Source: Nitrospira sp. (GTDB lineage Bacteria > Nitrospirota > Thermodesulfovibrionia > Thermodesulfovibrionales > Dissulfurispiraceae). From it: 64,000 nt of DNA. Under the pieces are notes generated by a model that worked only from the letters and a program-made list of their open reading frames with translations, was not told where the DNA came from and ran no database searches. The stretch is taken from NCBI GenBank assembly GCA_002634385.1, contig NSJL01000014.1, positions 1-64,000 on the forward strand, read 5' to 3'. This document shows positions 9,700 to 16,977 of the stretch, in pieces. The first letter of the stretch is position 1, and each line of letters opens with the position of its first letter. Made by a program: the position numbers and the translations under genes.

Positions 9700-10164
9700 G
9701 TGAGAGCAAACCCAGGAAGGTCGAGCTTCCGGAAGGAAGGGTTCTTCCAGATCGACAGGAATACGCTTGTCCCCGGCACAGCGGTACACTTCTCCGTCAT
9801 GAGGCAGAAGCTGACCCGGTTCGAAACAGTGGTGAAAGCAGGGGATGACTCACCCGTCGTTCTCAGCAGGGATCTCCTGGCGAAGCTCACCACTGATCGT
9901 GCGAACGAGATCGTCATCGAGAAATCCGCTCTGCCGCTCTACTCTGCGTATCTGAACTCCCTCCAGGACACCTCCGGTCTGCCCGAGAACGAGGCGATGA
10001 AGCGCAAAGCTCTTGTGCTGAAAGAGAATTCCAAGATCCTCATGAAAGACCTGCTCGAAAACCCCCGGAGCGGAGAGAAGATCAAGGAAGTAAGGAATAC
10101 TGGACAAGGAGACGGTGCATTACGATGCAGCCCTGCTGGCCCTTCTTATCCGCATGCTCGGTAA
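9700..10164 (+). pseudogene. Truncated HD-GYP-type phosphodiesterase remnant
   Basis: The frame reads FFQIDRNTLVPGTAVHFSV, SPVVLSRDLLAKL and LKENSKILMKDLLENPRSG, which resembles the N-terminal accessory region that precedes HD-GYP (cyclic-di-GMP phosphodiesterase) domains in related bacteria. After KIKEVRNT the frame loses sense, and another frame reads DKETVHYDAALLALLIRMLG, suggesting a frameshift just before the catalytic domain. No HD or GYP motif follows before the convergent gene. Start codon (GTG 9700) uncertain. The family assignment is from memory of the N-terminal wording only. Confidence 0.45.
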
Positions 10165-10185
10165 GGTGAGCGGGCGGCTTTATCT

Positions 10186-10686
10186 TCATCTTGCCGCACC
10201 GTGTCCGCTATGCGTACGGTGCCTGTGAGTCATGCCCCCTCTCTCGCCCGCTTCACTTTCAGCAGCTTTCTTGACCTCATCGAAGCCGGTTATCTTCCCG
10301 CCGTTCTCCTTTATGAATTCCCGGGCATCCTTTTCCCTTGCAAAGGCCCATTTTGCCTCGGAAGTCATGACCCCTGCACTCCTGCCGCCGATCACCCATA
10401 CTGCAGTCCTGGCATCGATCAGCTCATGGGTGAAATAATCGGCCACTTTAAGGGAGACGACATGTTTCTCCCTGTTTTGTCTCATCTCCGCAACCGCACA
10501 GTGCAGGCTGCAGACACCCGCAGCGGTCCCATCGCCATAAAGAACGACCATCCGGCTCCGGGCATAAGCGTCCCGGTCCATCCCGCACTGCTTGCAGGCT
10601 TTGGGATCTTCCACCGGATCCGCTGCAGCAGAGGCGGCACAGGCGAACAGCAGGCTCATTACCAGTACGATCACGAATCTTCTCAT
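10186..10686 (-). CDS. NosL-like periplasmic copper-binding protein
   Basis: 166-residue secreted protein: signal peptide at 1-22 (MRRFVIVLVMSLLFACAASA), then CKQCGMDR (Cys31, Cys34, Met36), the Cu(I)-binding motif type of NosL, and the family body (RMVVLYGDGTAAGVCSLHCAVAEM, AVWVIGGRSAGVM, FAREKDAREFIKENGG). NosL is a copper chaperone for nitrous-oxide reductase, but NosL-like proteins also occur without NosZ. The His-rich tail (HRHRTHSGHG) could bind metal. GGAAGGAG upstream of the ATG at 10686 decides the start over an upstream ATG in frame. Next upstream gene is the split-Soret-type cytochrome. Confidence 0.8.
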   Translation of the reverse strand: MRRFVIVLVMSLLFACAASAAADPVEDPKACKQCGMDRDAYARSRMVVLYGDGTAAGVCSLHCAVAEMRQNREKHVVSLKVADYFTHELIDARTAVWVIGGRSAGVMTSEAKWAFAREKDAREFIKENGGKITGFDEVKKAAESEAGERGGMTHRHRTHSGHGAAR

Positions 10687-10828
10687 CGGCGGCTCCTTCC
10701 AGAAAGTGAATTGCCTTTGAAATGTTTTCATAAAGTCCGTTTCTCCTCCCTATCCCCGGTGAAAGGAAAAAGAAAGGAAGAGGAGGGAGGGGCTCCCTCC
10801 TTTCCCGCTGCTGCACAACTCCTTATTA

Positions 10829-11629
10829 TTATTTTGCCGGCATGGGGGCAGTCGGAATGCCCGAGCCGTGGCAGCCGGTACAGTTCTGCTGGGCCGTTAT
10901 CCCGAAATTGGCTACCGGTCCCCACTCCGCCTTCGCCTCGTATTTCCCATCCTTCCAGGCATTGAGGTCTTCAACAAGCTTATAGGCGACGCTTGCCGTA
11001 ACCCGCGCACAGCGGTCCTTTCTCTCCGCGCTCCCGATGGGGAATCCCGATGCCTTCATCCACTTGCCAACGGATACATGGCAGAGGGGCGAATCGCTTG
11101 TAGTCTTGGCGATTGCGGTTTTGATCCTCGGCTCCTTCGGCGTGTAGTAAGGCAGGGGAGTTTCAGAATACCACTTCATTATGTTCGCCCCGATCACGGC
11201 ACCCTTCTCACTCCCGGGGCCGGCGATACGGGGGCCGATGATCACATTGCTCACAATATTGGCGCCTGCGTTGGAGCCGCAGACGGTCCCCCAGCCCACA
11301 ATGCCCCCCTCAAGAAAAACAAAGGCATCAATGGGAAAGGATTTGTAGGGCTCACCGATTTTTTCCCCGAGCTGGCTGAAGATGCTGCTGATAACGGCGC
11401 CGCCGCAGAATACACGGTACCATTCATTGTACGCTATTTCAGCGGTCTTCCCGGGGTCCAGCTTCTCGTAAGGCCACGGCCATTTCTCGTTGACTCCGCC
11501 CTTTGCGAAAGCGGCGGATAGGGAGCCAAATCCCGCTGCTATTGTCGCGGCGCCAAAAGCCAGTGTGCCGGCACCTTTGAGAAGACCTCTTCTTGATACG
11601 TGGCTGTGCGAAAGTCCGTTTTGTTTCAC
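10829..11629 (-). CDS. Split-Soret-type cytochrome c, C_GCAxxG_C_C family (Tat-exported)
   Basis: 266-residue predicted periplasmic redox protein. SRRGLLKG with a following hydrophobic stretch is a twin-arginine signal. The body (WPYEKLDPGKTAEIAYNEWY, then FCGGAVISSIF, GGIVGWGTVCGSNAGA, PLCHVSVGKWMKASGF, ERKDRCARVTA) follows the layout of split-Soret cytochrome c from Desulfovibrio, and CTGCH near the C-terminus is a haem c site. GTG at 11629 is chosen because AGGAGG lies nine bases upstream; an ATG further upstream would place the Tat motif about 70 residues in. Electron partner unknown; NosL-like gene downstream. Confidence 0.8.
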   Translation of the reverse strand: MKQNGLSHSHVSRRGLLKGAGTLAFGAATIAAGFGSLSAAFAKGGVNEKWPWPYEKLDPGKTAEIAYNEWYRVFCGGAVISSIFSQLGEKIGEPYKSFPIDAFVFLEGGIVGWGTVCGSNAGANIVSNVIIGPRIAGPGSEKGAVIGANIMKWYSETPLPYYTPKEPRIKTAIAKTTSDSPLCHVSVGKWMKASGFPIGSAERKDRCARVTASVAYKLVEDLNAWKDGKYEAKAEWGPVANFGITAQQNCTGCHGSGIPTAPMPAK

Positions 11630-11714
11630 GGTAAAATGTCCTCCTTGGAATGTCTTGGCACCATGTGCCTTGAAAAGATCGCGCTCTGTCCCGCTTGTTG
11701 CGCGAAAGCGCGAG

Positions 11715-11772
11715 AAAAAAAGGCGACTCCACTCCGTAACTATTTTTGGGATAGTTTCCAAAGTGGAGTCGC
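11715..11772 (-). terminator. Strong intrinsic terminator in the cytochrome leader
   Basis: Arms GCGACTCCACT (11723-11733) and AGTGGAGTCGC (11762-11772), plus an inner pair AACTAT/ATAGTT. Read leftward, the stem is followed by C and seven Ts (11715-11721). It sits about 90 bases upstream of the cytochrome GTG start, so it either ends the upstream transcript or acts as an attenuator. Confidence 0.7.
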
Positions 11773-11782
11773 GAGAAACGGG

Positions 11783-11833
11783 GGGAATGTTATGAAGAAA
11801 TAACATTCCCTGCGCAGGGGGGAAGCCTGCGCA
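11783..11833. promoter_or_regulatory. Two further tandem hairpins in the cytochrome leader
   Basis: GGGAATGTTAT (11783-11793) pairs perfectly with ATAACATTCCC (11800-11810), loop GAAGAA. Immediately adjacent, TGCGCAGG (11811-11818) pairs with CCTGCGCA (11826-11833). With the terminator next door this gives three consecutive hairpins in about 110 bases, a layout typical of structured leaders or stacked terminators. Function unknown. Confidence 0.5.
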
Positions 11834-11872
11834 TTCCTTTAGAAAACGACTCGCAGCTCTGGAACGGGGAGA

Positions 11873-12160
11873 TCAGACTTTCGGAGGGTGTTCTTGCCGG
11901 AAGGCGATAAGGAACGGATGGAAAACAGGGTCGACCGCCATATAAACGAAAGTGCCTTCAAAGAGGGGCAGAGTGCAGGAAGGTTCCGTTATGCAGGGGA
12001 TATCCGCCTGTACGGAAAGAGCGGCGCCCGATGCGTGACAGACATTGAGGGTAAACAGGGACGGCGCCGGATCGTCCGGGACGGGATGAACAGTGATCTG
12101 GAAGGGCGCAAAGAGGGACGCGATGAATGCGATGAGCGCTATGAGAGTCCGCACCTTCAT
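11873..12160 (-). CDS. Small secreted hypothetical protein
   Basis: 95 residues with an N-terminal hydrophobic signal segment (MKVRTLIALIAFIASLFAPF), then a mature part with two separated cysteines (NVCHASG, DIPCITEPSCTLPLF adds a third) and a C-terminal hydrophobic patch. I do not recognise the family. No good ribosome-binding site is visible, so the call is tentative. It lies just upstream of the hairpin-rich leader of the cytochrome gene and in the same orientation. Confidence 0.45.
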   Translation of the reverse strand: MKVRTLIALIAFIASLFAPFQITVHPVPDDPAPSLFTLNVCHASGAALSVQADIPCITEPSCTLPLFEGTFVYMAVDPVFHPFLIAFRQEHPPKV

Positions 12161-12230
12161 GATACTGATAAAATAATTCAGAAAGCCGCCGGTGTCAACT
12201 TCAAATTGCAGTTATCAGGCGAGCCGGGGA

Positions 12231-12275
12231 ACGCCCCCTCACCCCTTGAGGGGGGAGAGGGTAATCCTCAGACGC
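12231..12275. repeat. C/T-rich palindromic repeat, short copy
   Basis: CGCCCCCTCACCCCTTGAGG followed by GGGGAGAGGGTAAT, a degenerate member of the CCCCCTC palindromic family found after aroA, around the DUF559 gene, and after the sensor kinase, apt and oppF genes. Confidence 0.5.
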
Positions 12276-12290
12276 ACCCATGACGAATTA

Positions 12291-13307
12291 CTAGATATGC
12301 CTTCCCACCGCCTGGGCGACGGCCTTCAGTTCCCCCATAAGCGCCCCGAACTGCGCGGGGTTCAGCGACTGCGCCCCGTCGCACAGGGCGTTTTCCGGAT
12401 CGGGATGCACTTCGATGAGAAGACCGTCCGCGCCCGCCGCCACGGCCGCCTTCGACAGCGCGGGGACATACTGGACATGCCCCGCCGCATGGCTCGGGTC
12501 GATGATGATGGGCAAATGCGATTTCGCTTTTACCACCGGGATACAGCTCACATCGAGGGTGTTCCGCGTGGAGGTCTCGAAGGTCCTGATGCCCCTCTCG
12601 CAGAGGACCAGGTCCCTGTTGTTCTCCGAAAGGATGTACTCAGCAGCCATCAGAAATTCATCGATGGTGGTGGCAAGCCCTCTCTTGAGGAGGACAGGCC
12701 TCTGCGCCTGCCCCAGGAGGGTCAGGAGAGCAAAATTCTGGATATTCCGCGCCCCTACCTGGAACATGTCCGCATACTTGTAAACGACATCGATGTCCTT
12801 GGGGTCCACCACTTCGGTGACGATGGGAAGCCCCGTCGCTTCCTTTGCCAGGGAAAGCAGCTTCAGCCCCTCCTCCCCGAGGCCCTTGAAAGCATATGGG
12901 CTTGTTCTCGGCTTATAAGCACCTCCCCGCAGCATCCTGGCACCCGCCGCCTTGACTTTCCGGGCCACATCGATGATCTGGTCCTCGCTTTCCACCGAGC
13001 AGGGACCCGCAATAATGACCACCTCATCCCCGCCGAACCTGACCCCGGACACATTCACCACGGAGGTCTCCTGCTTGACCTCCCTGCTGGCCAGCTTATA
13101 GGGCTTCGATATGGGGACAATCCTGTCGACCCCGGGCAGTTCCTCGAGGATGCTCACCCCCTCCCTGTTGCCACAGATGCCGATAAGACCCACCACATTC
13201 CTCTCTTTGCCGTAAATGACGTGGGTGGTGAAGTCCAACTCCCCGGCTTTCCTGCAGACATGCTTCAGTTCCTCTTCGGTTGCCCCGATCTTCATGACAA
13301 CAATCAT
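12291..13307 (-). CDS. aroF: 3-deoxy-7-phosphoheptulonate synthase, second copy
   Basis: Second type I-beta DAHP synthase, 338 residues, same domain order as the copy at 6728: ferredoxin-like N-domain (about 1-70), then [42 protein letters not shown] and DPSHAAGH. It is clearly diverged from the first copy throughout, so it is an old paralogue or a transferred gene rather than a recent duplicate. It stands alone, leftward, between the two halves of the aromatic cluster. AAGGAG lies eight bases before the ATG. Two isozymes could carry different feedback specificity. Confidence 0.92.
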   Translation of the reverse strand: MIVVMKIGATEEELKHVCRKAGELDFTTHVIYGKERNVVGLIGICGNREGVSILEELPGVDRIVPISKPYKLASREVKQETSVVNVSGVRFGGDEVVIIAGPCSVESEDQIIDVARKVKAAGARMLRGGAYKPRTSPYAFKGLGEEGLKLLSLAKEATGLPIVTEVVDPKDIDVVYKYADMFQVGARNIQNFALLTLLGQAQRPVLLKRGLATTIDEFLMAAEYILSENNRDLVLCERGIRTFETSTRNTLDVSCIPVVKAKSHLPIIIDPSHAAGHVQYVPALSKAAVAAGADGLLIEVHPDPENALCDGAQSLNPAQFGALMGELKAVAQAVGRHI

Positions 13308-13308
13308 C

Positions 13309-13449
13309 TCAGTTCTCCTTCTGCTTTTCTATGAATTTCTCCGCGGCCTCCGTCCGCACCACGGCATACCCTTCGGAAGCCTCCACCAACTCCATGCCGA
13401 AGAGAGGGAAGAGCTGATCACCCTGTATGATGCTCTCGATCCGTTCCAT
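13309..13449 (-). pseudogene. Truncated PaaI-type thioesterase-like fragment
   Basis: A 46-residue frame ending one base before the aroF copy. It reads MERIESIIQGDQLFPLFGM, then ELVEASEGYAVVRTEAAEKF, which resembles the N-terminus of PaaI/hotdog-fold acyl-CoA thioesterases up to just before their NGHG-xxHGG catalytic motif. It then ends in a lysine-rich tail and TGA. The catalytic part is absent, so this is probably a gene remnant whose end now carries the ribosome-binding site of aroF. It could be a short leader peptide instead. Confidence 0.4.
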
Positions 13450-13668
13450 CCGAGAGGGTATTATTCATTGATTGTGCAGAATTATCAAGTAATAATGCAA
13501 ACAAATGCACAAGATAACGGCTTTGAGTGTATAACGCAGCTCTTCATTTTTATTCCGTTTCTCCTTGACAGGGAAGCGGAAAGGAGAGCCCCGCGGCGGC
13601 AAAGAGTGTGACTCCGCCTTTTATTTCTGTAATGTACACCGTGTCCGGGCAAAGTCCGGCCAGGCTGG

Positions 13669-13842
13669 TGGTCTGGCACGGTTGAAAATGAGGTATTCCT
13701 TTTTAACCCCCCCCTTATCTTAAGAGGGGGGGTTCAACGTCTTCAAAAAAACTGAAAAGCCGCTTTGGCTCTTCCGTTTTTTACAGGTCGTATTCGTATT
13801 CCTCCCCTTTGTGAAAGGGGAGGCACGGAGGGGTTATGTTTG
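13669..13842. repeat. MITE-B half element and palindromic repeats upstream of tyrA
   Basis: The gap 13450-13896 holds no credible gene. At 13669 it reads TGGTCTGGCACGGTTGAAAA, then TGAGGTATTCCTTTTTAA, matching the right end of the complete MITE-B at 52617-52739. It runs straight into a C/T-rich palindrome (CCCCCCCCTTATCTTAAG, then AGGGGGGG, 13707-13733), and a second unit (CCTCCCCTTT, GTG, AAAGGGGAGG) lies at 13802-13824. Confidence 0.55.
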
Positions 13843-13882
13843 AAATGGAGAGGGGTTCTTTTTTATGAAGGGGCACTCGGGG

Positions 13883-13888
13883 TATAAT
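13883..13888 (+). promoter_or_regulatory. Possible -10 element of tyrA-aroA
   Basis: A perfect TATAAT nine bases before the tyrA ATG. If used, the transcript would be nearly leaderless. The -35 region is only T-rich. The same GGGGTATAATA wording recurs upstream of oppD (TATAAT at 29349-29354). Confidence 0.4.
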
Positions 13889-13896
13889 AACAGGCT

Positions 13897-14760
13897 ATGA
13901 GCAGAATCTCTTTCGGGAAAACAGCCGTTATCGGTGTCGGACTCCTCGGCGCGTCCGTGGCCCTCGCTCTCAGGGAAAGCGGGCTGTGCGGCATGATTCA
14001 CGGATACGGCAGGAGCGAGGACAATCTGAGGAGGGCGAAGGAGCGGGGCATCATCGACGAATACCGCCTCTCCGCCCGGGAAGCCTGCGCGGATGCCGAC
14101 CTCGTTCTTCTGTCGACCCCGGTGGGCGTGTTCAAAAGCATGGCGGAAGAGATAAAGGAGTACCTGAAAGAGGGAGCCCTTGTCACGGATGTAGGCAGCA
14201 TCAAAGGGAAGATGGTCTCCGCGCTGGAAGAGCTCTTCTCGGGAAGGGCGCGGTATATAGGCTCCCACCCTATCGCGGGAAGCGATACGTCGGGGATCGA
14301 CGAGGCGCGGGCGGACCTCTTCCGCGCTGCACGCTGCATCGTCACCCCCACGGAACGGTCAGACTCCTCCGCGCTGGAAAGCATCGTTTCCCTCTGGGAG
14401 ACCCTCGGCGCCCGGGTCGAAATAATGGACGCCTGCCGCCATGACGCAATCTACGGGGCGGTCAGCCATCTCCCCCACCTCGTCGCCTATGCCCTCGTCA
14501 ACACCATCGGCACCGCCGGTGAGGACTATATAGAGTACGCCGGACAGGGTTTCAGGGATACCACCCGCATCGCCATGAGCTCTCCCGAGCTCTGGAGGGA
14601 TGTTTCCCTGCACAACAGGGAGAACCTCCTCAGGCTGATGGATCTCTTCGGGGATGCCCTCGATACGTTACGGCGCCGTCTCGAAGAAAACGACGCCGCA
14701 GGGCTCGAAAGCGAGTTCTCGAAAGCCCGGGCCCTGAGAAAGAAAATAGAGGAGCGGTAA
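13897..14760 (+). CDS. tyrA: Prephenate dehydrogenase
   Basis: Oxidatively decarboxylates prephenate to 4-hydroxyphenylpyruvate for tyrosine synthesis. 287 residues with an N-terminal NAD(P)-binding fold (AVIGVGLLGASVALALRESG near residues 10-30), LSTPVGVF, VTDVGSIKG, the catalytic histidine segment YIGSHPIAGSDTSG and the helical dimerisation half (AVSHLPHLVAYAL). No ACT domain, unlike the Bacillus type. Followed five bases later by aroA. Confidence 0.94.
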   Translation: MSRISFGKTAVIGVGLLGASVALALRESGLCGMIHGYGRSEDNLRRAKERGIIDEYRLSAREACADADLVLLSTPVGVFKSMAEEIKEYLKEGALVTDVGSIKGKMVSALEELFSGRARYIGSHPIAGSDTSGIDEARADLFRAARCIVTPTERSDSSALESIVSLWETLGARVEIMDACRHDAIYGAVSHLPHLVAYALVNTIGTAGEDYIEYAGQGFRDTTRIAMSSPELWRDVSLHNRENLLRLMDLFGDALDTLRRRLEENDAAGLESEFSKARALRKKIEER

Positions 14761-14765
14761 GGCCG

Positions 14766-16094
14766 ATGACGAACACCATGGAACTGCACAAAACCGGAAG
14801 CCTGAAGGGAGAGATCACCCCGCCCCCCGACAAGTCCCTCTCGCACCGGGCGGTGATGTTCGCCTCCCTTGCCGAGGGGACGAGCCGGGTGCGGAATTTC
14901 CTGCGGGCGGAGGACCCCCTGAGCACCATGCGCGCCTTCAGGAGTCTCGGAATCGGGATCTCGGAAGAACCCGGGGGAGAGGTGCCAGGAGGAGAGGTGA
15001 TAATCCATGGGAAGGGACTGCACGGCCTGCAGGAATCCTTCGACGTGATCGACTGCGGCAATTCGGGCACCACGGTGCGGCTCCTCTCCGGCATCCTTGC
15101 GGGAAACCCCTTCTTTTCGGTGCTGACAGGGGACAACTCCCTGAAGCAGAGGCCCATGGCCCGGGTGGTCGCGCCCCTGAAATCCATGGGGGCGGATATC
15201 TCCGGCAGGGCGGGGGACAAATACCTCCCCCTGGCCATCAGGGGGGGAGAGCTCAAGGCAGTGGAGTATGTCATGCCGGTGGCCTCGGCACAGGTGAAGT
15301 CCTGCCTCATCCTCGCCGGCTTGTATGCGGAGGGGACCACCGTTATCACCGAGCCCTTCCGGTCCCGCGACCATACGGAGAGGATCCTCGCCGCCATGGG
15401 CGCGGAGATCAGTGTCGAGGGGCTTACGGTGCGGGTCAACGGGCAGCCGCCCGGGGGCGGACGCCGCGCGCTACAGGCCCTCGATATTACCGTGCCTGCC
15501 GACTTTTCCTCGGCCGCCTTCTTCATGGCGGCGTCCCTCATCGTACCCGGTTCCGAAGTGCTGGTGAAAGGGGTGGGGATCAATCCTACGAGGACCGGCC
15601 TCCTGGACGTCCTGCGGCAGATGGGCGGCTGCGTGGCCCTCCGGAACGAGCGGGAGGTATCGGGAGAGCCGGTGGCGGATATCCACTGCACTGCAGCGGA
15701 CGGCCTCAGGGCGGTAACGGTGGGCGAGGAGAGCATCCCCTCCCTCATCGACGAGTTTCCCATCCTCTGCATCCTGGCGACACAGGCGGAAGGGACTACC
15801 GAAATACGGGGCGCGGAAGAGCTGCGGGTCAAGGAGTCGGACAGGATCAGGGCCATGGCGTCGGAGCTGAAAAAGATGGGGGTGGGGCTCGAGGAATTTC
15901 CGGACGGCATCGCCATCAAAGGCAAAACAAAACTGAAGGGCTGCCCGGTAGAGAGCTACGACGACCACCGCATCGCCATGTCCCTCGCTGTCGCCGCCCT
16001 TATCGCCGAGGGAACGACGACCATCGGCAACGCCTCGTGCGTGGATATCTCCTTCCCCGGCTTCTTCGAGCAGCTGCGGTCTCTTTCTACGTAA
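14766..16094 (+). CDS. aroA: 3-phosphoshikimate 1-carboxyvinyltransferase (EPSP synthase)
   Basis: Transfers the enolpyruvyl group of PEP to shikimate-3-phosphate. 442 residues with the two-domain inverse barrel signature: PPDKSLSHRA, DCGNSGTTVRL (PEP loop), KQRPMARVV, SAQVKSCLILAGLYAEG, RDHTERIL, ADFSSAAFFMAAS, RVKESDRI and DDHRIAMSLAVAAL. The LAEGTS, GNSGTT and SAQVKSC wording resembles the glyphosate-tolerant class II enzymes, by eye only. A second ATG four codons in is an alternative start. Its TAA stop merges with the first palindromic repeat unit downstream. Confidence 0.95.
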   Translation: MTNTMELHKTGSLKGEITPPPDKSLSHRAVMFASLAEGTSRVRNFLRAEDPLSTMRAFRSLGIGISEEPGGEVPGGEVIIHGKGLHGLQESFDVIDCGNSGTTVRLLSGILAGNPFFSVLTGDNSLKQRPMARVVAPLKSMGADISGRAGDKYLPLAIRGGELKAVEYVMPVASAQVKSCLILAGLYAEGTTVITEPFRSRDHTERILAAMGAEISVEGLTVRVNGQPPGGGRRALQALDITVPADFSSAAFFMAASLIVPGSEVLVKGVGINPTRTGLLDVLRQMGGCVALRNEREVSGEPVADIHCTAADGLRAVTVGEESIPSLIDEFPILCILATQAEGTTEIRGAEELRVKESDRIRAMASELKKMGVGLEEFPDGIAIKGKTKLKGCPVESYDDHRIAMSLAVAALIAEGTTTIGNASCVDISFPGFFEQLRSLST

Positions 16095-16361
16095 CCCCTC
16101 CTCACCTCCCCTTAGCCTAAGGGGAGGCAAAAGAGAGAGGCAATGCAGGTTTCCCCCTCTCTTCAGGACAAGAGGGAGGAAAAGGGTCCTTGCTGTTCCC
16201 TCTCTCATGATAAGAGAAGGGGGTCCCTCGTTGTTTTCCCTCTCTTAAGAACATGAGAGGGAAAGAGTCCCTCGTTGTTTCCCCCTCTCTTCAGGACAAG
16301 AGGGAGGAAAAGGGTCCTTGCTGTTCCCCCCTCTTAAGATAAGAGGGGGTGAGGGGGAGTT
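16092..16361. repeat. Array of C/T-rich palindromic repeat units
   Basis: Begins with the aroA stop (TAACCCCTCCTCACC) and contains at least five palindromes: CCTCCCCTTAG/CTAAGGGGAGG and several CCCTCTCTTNNNNNAAGAGAGGG variants. A 50-base unit is repeated exactly at 16151-16200 and 16279-16328 (starts TTCCCCCTCTCTTCAGG). The last unit (CCCCCTCTTAAG, ATAAGAGGGGG) ends only a few bases before the DUF559 start codon. No spacer structure of the CRISPR kind. Confidence 0.75.
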
Positions 16362-16724
16362 ATGAAACGCCTTCGAAATGATCCAACCCTGAAGCAACGA
16401 CGCCGGGAGTTGCGGCGCAATCAGACCGATGCGGAAAAAGCTTTCTGGGCGAAGGTGCGCAACAGAGAGTTTTATGGAATGAGATTCCTCCGTCAGTACA
16501 GCGTAGGTCCTTACATTTTGGACTTCTATTGTCCGGATATAAAGCTCGCTGTGGAATTGGACGGCGGACAGCACAATCACTGCACGAACAGGGAACAGGA
16601 TGCAGCCCGCGCAGAATTCCTGAAGAAACAGGGAATCGAAGTGGTGCGGTTTTGGAACCATGAGGTGTTGCTCGATATGCAGGGCGTCCTGACCAGACTG
16701 GCACAGAAGATACCCTCCTCTTAA
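16362..16724 (+). CDS. DUF559 / Vsr-like endonuclease-domain protein
   Basis: 120-residue protein of the DUF559 family (PD-(D/E)xK-type fold related to Vsr mismatch nicking endonuclease). Visible: RRRELRRNQTDAEKAFWAKV, the core F-Y-G-M-RF-RQ-VGPYILDFYCPDIKLAVELDG with catalytic Asp/Glu, GGQH, then GIEVVRFWNHEVL. Cellular role of the family is not established. Both gene ends lie in palindromic repeats: the ATG follows GAGGGGGTGAGGGGGAGTT, and the last codons (IPSS, stop TAA) are encoded by CCCTCCTCTTAAGATAA. It therefore looks like cargo or driver of the repeat element. Confidence 0.8.
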   Translation: MKRLRNDPTLKQRRRELRRNQTDAEKAFWAKVRNREFYGMRFLRQYSVGPYILDFYCPDIKLAVELDGGQHNHCTNREQDAARAEFLKKQGIEVVRFWNHEVLLDMQGVLTRLAQKIPSS

Positions 16725-16765
16725 GATAACCCCTCCTCACCTCCCCTTACCCTAAGGGGAGGTAA
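16713..16765. repeat. Palindromic repeat unit overlapping the end of the DUF559 gene
   Basis: CCCTCCTCTTAAGATAACCC followed by CTCCTCACC and CCTCCCCTTACCCTAAGGGGAGG-type palindrome (16737-16762). It supplies the last codons and stop of the DUF559 gene and mirrors the unit just after aroA. Confidence 0.65.
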
Positions 16766-16977
16766 AGAAAGAAGCAAAAAAAGAAAAATATATACGACCC
16801 ACCGGAATAGTTGTACTTCCCCCTTTTTTCGATATCGCCGTTTTCGTGCATATGTTATTGATATGATTGCATTTTTCATTTCCCTTCTTTAATAATACCG
16901 TACCGGGTATCCGGGGAGCTTTTTTTATGGCGTAATTTTATGTACAATAGACACTCTTATCGAGGGAGGCCAGTGCG

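Noticed and set aside
12192-13334. 380-codon plus-strand frame opposite the second aroF
   Set aside because: Antisense of a certain DAHP synthase gene; no motifs of its own.
16092-16361. Possible CRISPR array
   Set aside because: Units are palindromes of variable length with no constant repeat plus unique spacers, and no cas genes are near.
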